A stretch of DNA of 5,869 bases, from positions 1-5,869 of the forward strand of contig CAIVBF010000079.1 in assembly GCA_903904095.1 (NCBI GenBank), read 5' to 3'. Positions 1 to 4,471 of this stretch are shown here, one piece after another (within the stretch, counting starts at the first letter, position 1; each line of letters opens with the position of its first letter). The notes under the pieces were generated by a model. That model did not search any database. It had not been told where the DNA came from and saw nothing but the letters and a program-made list of their open reading frames with translations. Source of the DNA: an uncultured bacterium. Its GTDB lineage: Bacteria > Patescibacteriota > Patescibacteriia > Patescibacteriales > UBA12465. A program made the position numbers and the translations under genes.

Positions 1-2
1 AT

Positions 3-197
3 TTGAGCGCGAGTAAAAATCTGGAGCTTTTGCTTCAGAAATATCCTATTCAGAAGAATATCGCCAAAATCAGGGAATTGACCGGCATAATTCGTTTCCA
101 GGAACGAAATTTCGATAAGGCGCTTGAAGCCTTTATCAAATTTTTTTGTGTTAATGTCAAAAGAAAAAGAAAACTCAAACGATTCTGCTATACTTAA
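3..197 (+). CDS. TPR-like protein, C-terminal fragment (5' end outside window)
   Basis: This is the 3' end of a gene that begins before the window. The other two forward frames are stopped within the first 15 bases, so only this frame can continue leftwards, and the TTG at position 3 need not be its start. The visible 64 residues contain one good tetratricopeptide-repeat match: a T-G pair (TPR positions 7-8), then F, N-F, K-A-L and A-F at the expected spacing, around residues 26-48. TPRs are helical protein-protein scaffolds, so the fragment does not reveal a function. The last 15 or so residues (K/R-rich, ending RFCYT) are encoded inside infA in another frame and do not look TPR-like. A 44-nt overlap is unusual. 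A T7 run at 141-147 sits where a one-base difference would end the protein at 152-154. Codons are less AT-biased than in the ribosomal genes downstream. The family is tentative and the 3' end uncertain. Confidence 0.55.
   Translation: MSASKNLELLLQKYPIQKNIAKIRELTGIIRFQERNFDKALEAFIKFFCVNVKRKRKLKRFCYT
107..147 (+). terminator. Hairpin plus T7 tract, probable intrinsic terminator of the upstream gene
   Basis: Bases 107-112 (AAATTT) pair with 138-143, and 114-121 (GATAAGGC) pair with 129-137 (GCCTTTATC, one bulged T). The loop is 122-128 and C113 is a second bulge, giving about 14 base pairs. A run of seven T follows at 141-147, partly shared with the outer AAATTT arm. This is the form of a Rho-independent terminator, but it lies inside the upstream open frame and only 7 nt before the infA start. 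It may end upstream transcription, or attenuate readthrough into the ribosomal cluster. Bulges and use of part of the T run in the stem keep confidence moderate. Confidence 0.45.
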
Positions 198-408
198 CGC
201 TAAGGACTTTATTGAAATGCAGGGAGAAGTTGTAGAGTTAATGCCTGCGGCGACCTTCCGAGTTTCTTTAGAAAACGGTCACGAAATTTTAGCTCATTTA
301 TCCGGTAAAATGCGAATGAACAAGATTCGCTTATTGCCTGGCGATAAGGTTAAAATGCAAATTAGCCCTTACGACTTAACTAAGGGTAGAATAATTTATC
401 GTAACTAA
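154..408 (+). CDS. infA: Translation initiation factor IF-1
   Basis: IF-1 is a small cytoplasmic OB-fold protein that binds the A site of the 30S subunit during initiation and assists IF-2 and IF-3. The 84-residue product has the family signature almost throughout: I-E-M-Q-G-E-V at 20-26, the F-R-V-x-L-E-N-G-H strand at 35-43, A-H-L-S-G-K-M-R at 47-54, I-R-L-L-P-G-D-K-V at 58-66 and S-P-Y-D-L-T-K-G-R-I at 71-80. The usual length is about 72 residues; the excess is a polar N-terminal extension of some 12 residues rich in K, E, N and S. I chose ATG 154 because an in-frame TTG at 124 would add ten residues with no family counterpart that lie within the upstream gene. No Shine-Dalgarno motif precedes it, and it is the only start here not preceded by T. 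It opens the infA-rpmJ-rpsM series typical of bacteria, but the usual upstream secY/adk/map genes are not visible. Confidence 0.95.
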   Translation: MSKEKENSNDSAILNAKDFIEMQGEVVELMPAATFRVSLENGHEILAHLSGKMRMNKIRLLPGDKVKMQISPYDLTKGRIIYRN

Positions 409-464
409 ATTAGAATATTTTCAAAAGATTGAAATAAACTTATTAATTATTGGATTGTTAAAAT

Positions 465-578
465 ATGAAAGTACGAGCTAGTGCAAAAAAAATCTGTAAA
501 GATTGCAAAGTAGTAAGACGTGGAGGTCGAGTCCATGTTATTTGTAAAAACCCTAAACATAAACAAAGACAGGGCTAA
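465..578 (+). CDS. rpmJ: 50S ribosomal protein L36
   Basis: This 37-residue gene encodes L36, the smallest large-subunit protein, which binds 23S rRNA. It begins M-K-V-R-A-S-A-K-K-I and carries the zinc-ribbon ligands C11-x2-C14-x12-C27-x4-H32, so this is the zinc-binding (C+) form. Length and the R-R-G-G-R-V-H-V-I-C core match the family exactly. It lies between infA and rpsM, its conserved bacterial position. The 56-nt gap before it is one of the longest in the cluster and is very AT-rich. That gap contains a TGTTAAAAT string abutting the ATG, too close to serve as this gene's own promoter. No Shine-Dalgarno motif is present. Confidence 0.96.
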   Translation: MKVRASAKKICKDCKVVRRGGRVHVICKNPKHKQRQG

Positions 579-590
579 CTTATTTTATAT

Positions 591-986
591 ATGGCAGTAA
601 GAATCGCCGGGGTTAATATCCCAATTGATAAAAGAGTAGAAATTGCTCTAACTTATATTCACGGAATTGGACGCGTTCGTTCTAATGTTATTTTAGAGAG
701 CGCTAAAGTTAATCGTGATACTCGCGTTAAAGATCTTAAAGAAGCGGAAGTTAATTTACTTCGTGAAATTGTTGAAAAGAAATATATTGTTGAAGGTGAT
801 TTAAGACGCGAGGTTCAAAGTAATATTAAAAGATTAAAAGAGATTGGCTGCTATCGCGGTACTCGTCATGCTAAGCATTTGCCAGTTCGCGGTCAAGGAA
901 CTAAGAATAATAACCGAACCGTTCGTGGCAATAAGAGAATGACTGCTGCTAGTGGCAAGAGTAAAGCTGGTTTACAAAAGACTTAA
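591..986 (+). CDS. rpsM: 30S ribosomal protein S13
   Basis: S13 sits in the 30S head, contacts S19 and forms intersubunit bridges to the 50S; its basic C-terminal tail reaches towards P-site tRNA. The 131-residue product starts with A-V-R-I-A-G-V-N-I-P, has the helix-hairpin-helix-like I-H-G-I-G-R-V-R-S region (23-31), then V-E-G-D-L-R-R-E-V (67-75) and G-C-Y-R-G-T-R-H (86-93). It is slightly longer than the 118-125 residues usual in bacteria because of the tail. The conserved RGQRTKTNART motif reads R-G-Q-G-T-K-N-N-N-R-T at 100-110, with Gly replacing Arg at 103 (codon GGA, 897-899). It starts 12 nt after rpmJ. An AGGG at 571-574 is too far upstream for a normal ribosome-binding site. Confidence 0.96.
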   Translation: MAVRIAGVNIPIDKRVEIALTYIHGIGRVRSNVILESAKVNRDTRVKDLKEAEVNLLREIVEKKYIVEGDLRREVQSNIKRLKEIGCYRGTRHAKHLPVRGQGTKNNNRTVRGNKRMTAASGKSKAGLQKT

Positions 987-1032
987 AGATTTCTTTTTAA
1001 ATAGTCGTCTATCAATTATAAATGATTAAAAT

Positions 1033-1641
1033 ATGTCTGAAGAAGTAAAAAAAGAAGATAGCTCTGAAAATAACGGAGCCGAAAAAAAAGCTGAAAATAA
1101 AGAGCCTAAAGCTGCTCCTACTCTTAAAGTTGAAGAAAAAGAAGAGAAGGATGATAAGGAAGGCGTTGAATTTTCTTTTGATTCATCTGATGAAGAATTG
1201 CCAGAAGAAATTAAACAGAAATTAGAAAAGAATAAACAGGCTAGAGCAAAAAAGAAATTAATCAAGAAAAAGAAAAAAAGAGTAGCGAGAATTGTTAAGG
1301 TTGGCCGCGCTTATATCCAGGCCACTTATAACAATACTATGATTACTTTAGCTGATAATAATGGTGATGTTATTGCTTGGGCTAGTGCTGGTTTAGCTGG
1401 TTTTAAAGGAGCTAAAAAGGCAACTCCTTATGCCGCTCAGATTATTACTAAAATTGCCGCTCAAAAAGCGAAAGAAGAATATGGTTTAGAGGAAGTAAGC
1501 GTCTTTGTTTCTGGTGTAGGAACCGGCCGAGAAGCGGCTATCCGCGCTTTAAACGCTAATGGATTAAATGTTTCGTCCATTAAAGACACAACCCCGGTGC
1601 CTCATAACGGTTGCCGTCCTAAGAAACCACGTAGAGTTTAA
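1033..1641 (+). CDS. rpsK: 30S ribosomal protein S11 with long charged N-terminal extension
   Basis: S11 lies on the 30S platform near the mRNA exit region and bridges to 23S rRNA. The conserved S11 body begins near residue 83 (R-V-A-R-I-V-K-V-G-R-A-Y-I-Q-A-T-Y-N-N-T) and continues through A-W-A-S-A-G (115-120), G-F-K-G-A-K-K-A-T-P-Y-A-A-Q (123-136), G-R-E-A-A-I-R-A-L (165-173) and the end V-P-H-N-G-C-R-P-K-K. Bacterial S11 is usually about 129 residues; this one has 202. The extra N-terminus has 22 Asp/Glu in its first 60 residues, then a very basic stretch (61-83), and is predicted disordered. ATG 1033 is the first start in a frame that is open throughout, and its AAAAT context matches neighbouring starts. 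A start nearer the body is possible, but no in-frame ATG occurs until Met103, inside the conserved body. GPGPGR of the family reads G-V-G-T-G-R (161-166). The gap from rpsM is 46 nt. Confidence 0.95.
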   Translation: MSEEVKKEDSSENNGAEKKAENKEPKAAPTLKVEEKEEKDDKEGVEFSFDSSDEELPEEIKQKLEKNKQARAKKKLIKKKKKRVARIVKVGRAYIQATYNNTMITLADNNGDVIAWASAGLAGFKGAKKATPYAAQIITKIAAQKAKEEYGLEEVSVFVSGVGTGREAAIRALNANGLNVSSIKDTTPVPHNGCRPKKPRRV

Positions 1642-1659
1642 TAAATATAAAAATTATAT

Positions 1660-2289
1660 ATGGGTAGAAATCTTGATAGTAAATGTAAACAATGCCGTCG
1701 TGTCGGTGAAAAACTTTTCTTAAAAGGAGAACGTTGTATGAGTCCTAAGTGTGCTATGGTTAAACGTAACTATGCCCCTGGTTTTCATGGACCTAAAGGT
1801 AAGAAACGCTTAAGTGACTACGGTTTGCAATTACAGGAGAAACAAAAGGCTAAAAAGTTCTATGGCATGCTTGAAAAGCAATTCCATTTAACTTTTGTTA
1901 AAGCTTCTAAGAAAAAAGGTGATGCTGGTAAGAATTTCTTAAGAGCCTTAGAAAGTCGTTTAGATAATGTTATTTTCCGTTTAGGCTGGGCTTCATCCCG
2001 CTCACAGGCCAGACAGCTTGTTACCCATGGTCATTTTACGGTTAATGGACGAAAAACAGATATCCCATCATTTGCTGTTAAAGTAGGCCAAGTTTTAAAA
2101 ATTAGAAAAAGCAGCCAATCAAATAGATATTTCAGAAATTTAGGCGAGAAAGTTAAAAAAGCAGAACGTCCAAGTTGGTTAAATTTTGATGCTTCTGATT
2201 TAAGTGCGAAAGCCTTACATGAACCTAAAGAAACTGATTTACCACAGAACTTCAATGTTCAAATGATTATTGAGTATTACTCAAAATAA
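1660..2289 (+). CDS. rpsD: 30S ribosomal protein S4 (zinc-binding form)
   Basis: S4 is a primary 16S rRNA binder that nucleates assembly of the 30S body and lines the mRNA entry channel. The 209 residues match the usual length. The N-terminus M-G-R-N-L-D-S-K-C-K-Q-C carries four cysteines, C9, C12, C26 and C31, in the zinc-binding arrangement. Y-A-P-G-F-H-G-P-K-G (38-47) follows. The S4 RNA-binding domain begins around residue 97 with L-E-S-R-L-D-N-V-I-F-R-L-G and S-R-S-Q-A-R-Q-L-V-T-H-G-H-F-T-V-N-G. The end, M-I-I-E-Y-Y-S-K, is typical. It starts 18 nt after rpsK. In E. coli and Bacillus S4 represses its own synthesis through mRNA structure. The only structured gap nearby is downstream, before rpoA, but no S4 site can be recognised. 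Confidence 0.96.
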   Translation: MGRNLDSKCKQCRRVGEKLFLKGERCMSPKCAMVKRNYAPGFHGPKGKKRLSDYGLQLQEKQKAKKFYGMLEKQFHLTFVKASKKKGDAGKNFLRALESRLDNVIFRLGWASSRSQARQLVTHGHFTVNGRKTDIPSFAVKVGQVLKIRKSSQSNRYFRNLGEKVKKAERPSWLNFDASDLSAKALHEPKETDLPQNFNVQMIIEYYSK

Positions 2290-2295
2290 AATAAA

Positions 2296-2327
2296 TGACC
2301 ACTGCGAATATTATCCGCATCTGGCCA
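2296..2327 (+). promoter_or_regulatory. Candidate RNA stem-loop between rpsD and rpoA
   Basis: The 48-nt rpsD-rpoA gap contains a patch visibly richer in G/C than every other gap inside the cluster. TGACCA (2296-2301) can pair with TGGCCA (2322-2327) except for one A-C mismatch, and TGCG (2303-2306) pairs with CGCA (2316-2319), leaving a 9-nt AT-rich loop. No T run follows, so it is not an intrinsic terminator. It ends 10 nt before the rpoA ATG and could influence rpoA translation, mark an mRNA processing site or be fortuitous. Nothing known is recognised. Confidence 0.35.
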
Positions 2328-2337
2328 CTAAATTATT

Positions 2338-3159
2338 ATGCAAAATATTGCTAACCCAAAAAAAATAGATTTTAAGTCAGGGGAAACTGCTAATGACGGT
2401 ATTATCACGGTTGAACCATTATTTCCTGGCTACGGTATGACTCTTGGTAATTCTTTACGCCGCGTATTATTGTCTTCTTTGTCTGGCGCTGCGGTTATCG
2501 GAGTAAAGATTAAAGGAGCTAACCATGAATTCATGGCCTTACCTCATGTTAAAGAAGATGTCCTTGAATTAATTTTAAACTTAAAGCAGTTACGATTGAA
2601 GATGCATACTGAAGAGGAAGTTAGATTAGAGTTAAAAGTTAAGGGGAAGAAAACTGTTACCGCCGCCGATATTACTAAGAATAGCGATGCGGTAATAAAA
2701 AATCCTGAATTAGTTTTAGCTCATATTACCGATGAAATGGGCAGTTTAGAAATAGAAATAGTCGCTCATGAAGGACGTGGCTATAAGATGGCCGAAGCGG
2801 CTAAGAAAGAAAATAGAGAGATCGGTTACATGGAAATTGACTCTGTTTTTTCTCCAGTTACCTTAGTAAGTATTGACGTTGAAAATACTCGTGTTGGTAA
2901 AATGACTAACTGGGATAAATTAATTTTAAATGTTAAGACCGACGGAACAATTACTCCGGAAAATGCTTTCAATGAAGCTGTTAAAATATTAGTTGAGCAA
3001 TTTAATTCGCTATTATCATTAAAAAATAATTCCGAAGAGATTGCTGAAGAAATAGCCGTAGCTGATTTATCTTCGGAAGAAGATGAAGAGGAAGTTGAAG
3101 AAGAAAAGGTAGTAAAAAAAGAAAAAAAGGAAAAGAAAGAAAAAAAAGTTAAAAAATAA
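2338..3159 (+). CDS. rpoA: RNA polymerase alpha subunit lacking the C-terminal domain
   Basis: The alpha dimer is the assembly platform for beta and beta' in RNA polymerase. Residues 1 to about 230 are a complete N-terminal domain: P-L-F-P-G-Y-G-M-T-L-G-N-S-L-R-R-V-L-L-S-S (27-47), the inserted domain 2 around 55-170, S-P-V-T-L-V (172-177), V-E-N-T-R-V-G (181-187) and D-G-T-I-T-P-E-N-A (202-210). The total is 273 residues, against about 310-330 in most bacteria. There is no sign of the alpha C-terminal domain (helix-hairpin-helix, DNA and activator contact). Residues 231-273 are instead an acidic stretch followed by K/E repeats such as K-E-K-K-E-K-K. Only 25 nt separate the stop from rplQ, so no displaced domain remains downstream. 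ATG 2338 directly precedes the conserved start of the protein; an ATTATT context replaces a Shine-Dalgarno motif. Alpha of this form should assemble polymerase but could not read UP elements in the E. coli manner. Confidence 0.95.
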   Translation: MQNIANPKKIDFKSGETANDGIITVEPLFPGYGMTLGNSLRRVLLSSLSGAAVIGVKIKGANHEFMALPHVKEDVLELILNLKQLRLKMHTEEEVRLELKVKGKKTVTAADITKNSDAVIKNPELVLAHITDEMGSLEIEIVAHEGRGYKMAEAAKKENREIGYMEIDSVFSPVTLVSIDVENTRVGKMTNWDKLILNVKTDGTITPENAFNEAVKILVEQFNSLLSLKNNSEEIAEEIAVADLSSEEDEEEVEEEKVVKKEKKEKKEKKVKK

Positions 3160-3184
3160 TTTTATTGATTTAAATTGATCTAAT

Positions 3185-3535
3185 ATGCGTCACCGAAATA
3201 AAAATAAAATTCTTGATCGTAAAAAAGCGCCACGTGAACTTATGTTGCGTAATTTAGCTTCCAGTATTTTATTGTACGAAAAAGTAAAAACAACTAAAGC
3301 AAAAGCTCAGGCGGTTCGTCCTCTAGTAGAAAAGATGATTACATCTTCTAAGGCCGGGGATTTAGCGGCTCGTCGCGGTTTAATCAAAGTTTTATTACAG
3401 AAAAACGCTGTTAAGAAAACTTTAGAAGTTTTAGGTGTTCGTTATCAAAGTCGTCCGGGTGGTTATACTCGTACTACTAAATTAGGTACTCGCCAAGGCG
3501 ATGGTGCCGAAATGGTTCAGATTGAATTAGTATAA
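3185..3535 (+). CDS. rplQ: 50S ribosomal protein L17
   Basis: L17 binds 23S rRNA at the 50S surface near the exit tunnel. The 116-residue product opens M-R-H-R-N-K-N-K-I-L-D-R, continues with R-E-L-M-L-R-N-L-A-S-S-I (17-28), E-K-V-K-T-T-K-A-K-A (32-41) and R-P-L-V-E-K-M-I-T (45-53), and ends with Y-Q-S-R-P-G-G-Y-T-R (87-96) and I-E-L-V. This is the short bacterial core length, without the C-terminal tails found in some groups. It follows rpoA by 25 nt, its conserved place. There is no Shine-Dalgarno motif; TCTAAT precedes the ATG. Confidence 0.96.
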   Translation: MRHRNKNKILDRKKAPRELMLRNLASSILLYEKVKTTKAKAQAVRPLVEKMITSSKAGDLAARRGLIKVLLQKNAVKKTLEVLGVRYQSRPGGYTRTTKLGTRQGDGAEMVQIELV

Positions 3536-3539
3536 TTAT

Positions 3540-3896
3540 ATGATTAAAATTGAAAGAAAATTACATAAAATTGATGCTACCGATAAAACAATCGGTCGTA
3601 TGGCAACTCAAATAGCTATTACGTTGCGCGGTAAGAATAAGCCAGAATTTCAACCTCATTTAGACATGGGCGATATCGTTGAAGTTTCTAATATTGATAA
3701 GGTTAAATTTACTGGCAAAAAACTTGATCAAAAACAGTATCATCATTTTTCCGGTTATTTAGGTGGTTTAAAATCTAAGAAAATGTCTTCAATATACGAG
3801 AAAAATCCGGCCGAAATATTACAGAGAGCAGTTAGAGAAATGTTACCTGATGTTAAGTTTAGAACTAACATGTTGAGAAGATTAATTATCAAATAA
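3540..3896 (+). CDS. rplM: 50S ribosomal protein L13 (short form)
   Basis: L13 is an early 23S rRNA binder in 50S assembly. The 118 residues include I-D-A-T-D-K-T-I-G-R-M-A-T (11-23), L-R-G-K-N-K-P-E-F-Q-P-H (29-40), the K-V-K-F-T-G-K-K region (54-61), Y-H-H-F-S-G-Y-L-G-G (67-76) and the closing R-A-V-R-E-M-L-P helix with M-L-R-R-L. E. coli L13 has 142 residues; here a few N-terminal residues and the C-terminal tail after the L-R-R-L helix are missing. The core is intact, so I read this as a compact form, not a truncation. It begins 4 nt after the rplQ stop and ends 1 nt before rpsI, so all three are probably translated from one transcript. Confidence 0.96.
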   Translation: MIKIERKLHKIDATDKTIGRMATQIAITLRGKNKPEFQPHLDMGDIVEVSNIDKVKFTGKKLDQKQYHHFSGYLGGLKSKKMSSIYEKNPAEILQRAVREMLPDVKFRTNMLRRLIIK

Positions 3897-3897
3897 T

Positions 3898-4398
3898 ATG
3901 CCAGAAAAAAAAGTAAAAGAAATAAAGCCTAAAGAAGCTGTGGAAATCTTAACAGAGGAACCTGTTGAAGAGGAAAAGGATTGGGCAAAAAATGAAACTG
4001 TTGAGTTCAGCGGTAAATATATTAAAGCAGTTGGTCGCCGTAAGAAAGCTACTGCCCAGGTTCGTTTATACGAAAATGGCAAAGGCGTTATTATGGTTAA
4101 CGGACAACGTGCTAGTGTATATTTTCCTGGTGATGGTTTTAATGTTATTACTCAACCTTTGAAAGTAACTGGCCGAAACCGTGATTTTAATTTTTCTGTT
4201 TTAGTTAGCGGCGGTGGTAAGAATGGTCAATTAGAAGCTGTTCGTTTAGGAATTAGCCGTACTATTTTTGCTCTTGATCCTAATACTAAAGAAGCTTTGA
4301 AGGTTAATAACTTCTTAACTCGTGATCCTCGTCAAGTTGAAAGAAAGAAACCGGGTCTGCGTAAAGCTCGTAAAGCCCCGCAATGGAGTAAACGTTAA
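3898..4398 (+). CDS. rpsI: 30S ribosomal protein S9 with charged N-terminal extension
   Basis: S9 lies in the 30S head; its C-terminal tail reaches the P-site tRNA anticodon stem. The conserved body begins near residue 40 with K-Y-I-K-A-V-G-R-R-K-K-A-T-A-Q-V and continues through V-N-G-Q (67-70), V-S-G-G-G-K-N-G-Q (103-111) and R-L-G-I-S-R-T-I (116-123). The C-terminus has L-T-R-D-P-R-Q-V-E-R-K-K-P-G and ends Q-W-S-K-R, with the essential terminal Lys-Arg. The total is 166 residues, against about 130 usually. The extra 36-38 residues form a K/E-rich N-terminus without predicted fold, resembling the S11 extension and RpoA tail. ATG 3898 lies one base after the rplM stop, which favours translational coupling. 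It is the last gene before a strong terminator. Confidence 0.96.
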   Translation: MPEKKVKEIKPKEAVEILTEEPVEEEKDWAKNETVEFSGKYIKAVGRRKKATAQVRLYENGKGVIMVNGQRASVYFPGDGFNVITQPLKVTGRNRDFNFSVLVSGGGKNGQLEAVRLGISRTIFALDPNTKEALKVNNFLTRDPRQVERKKPGLRKARKAPQWSKR

Positions 4399-4416
4399 GC
4401 GCTATATTTATATATC

Positions 4417-4444
4417 AAAAAACACCTTTCCCGAGGTGTTTTTT
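4417..4444 (+). terminator. Intrinsic terminator closing the ribosomal cluster
   Basis: AAAAAACACCT (4417-4427) and AGGTGTTTTTT (4434-4444) form a perfect 11-bp stem around the six-base loop TTCCCG. The stem's right arm ends in T6, which serves as the U tract, and the A6 left arm makes the element potentially bidirectional. It begins 18 nt after the rpsI stop and ends 12 nt before the next promoter element. It is the clearest structural signal in the window and separates the ribosomal transcription unit from prfB. Confidence 0.92.
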
Positions 4445-4455
4445 GTATGTTTTTC

Positions 4456-4464
4456 TGTTATAAT
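4456..4464 (+). promoter_or_regulatory. Extended -10 promoter for prfB
   Basis: TGTTATAAT combines a perfect -10 hexamer TATAAT (4459-4464) with the TG extension one base upstream. No good -35 hexamer lies 16-18 bp before it; the candidate bases 4436-4441 are GTGTTT and overlap the terminator arm. A start site 7-8 nt after the hexamer would fall at 4471-4472, on the prfB ATG itself, which predicts a leaderless or nearly leaderless mRNA. Confidence 0.7.
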
Positions 4465-4471
4465 TTCAAAT

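Noticed and set aside
78..91. TTGACC and CATAAT as a promoter for infA
   Set aside because: The two boxes are only 2 bp apart and cannot work as a pair, and neither has a partner at 16-18 bp.
124..153. Upstream TTG start for infA adding ten residues
   Set aside because: The added residues have no IF-1 counterpart and are encoded in the hairpin and T7 region of the upstream gene.
456..464. TGTTAAAAT directly before rpmJ as an extended -10 promoter
   Set aside because: It abuts the ATG, so transcription would start inside the gene; GTTAAAA strings are frequent in this AT-rich sequence.
994..1022. Internal promoter in the rpsM-rpsK gap (TATAAA with a TTTTTA -35)
   Set aside because: The -35 matches only three of six bases and the -10 is ordinary for an AT-rich gap; too weak to call.
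1026..1265. Minus-strand open frame of 79 codons rich in Ser and Phe
   Set aside because: It is the complement of the K/E-rich rpsK extension; A-rich codons on one strand give S/F/L on the other. No family resemblance.
2031..2255. Minus-strand open frame of 74 codons
   Set aside because: It lies wholly inside the conserved rpsD C-terminal coding region and resembles nothing.
2295..2354. 19-codon leader peptide ORF (MTTANIIRIW...) overlapping the rpoA start
   Set aside because: It is short, lacks a ribosome site and shows no run of regulatory codons; kept only as a note with the structured gap.
3531..3536. TATAAT at the rplQ-rplM junction as a -10 box
   Set aside because: It is made of the rplQ last codon and stop, and a start site would fall inside rplM.
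3882..4082. Minus-strand open frame of 66 codons
   Set aside because: It is antisense to the start of rpsI and explained by that gene's K/E-rich codons.
3965..4162. Plus-strand open frame within rpsI
   Set aside because: It is out of frame inside a well-conserved S9 body, a shadow frame.
4322..4471. Longer prfB with 50 extra N-terminal residues
   Set aside because: It would start inside rpsI and be read through the terminator hairpin and the promoter; ATG 4472 gives the normal RF2 length.
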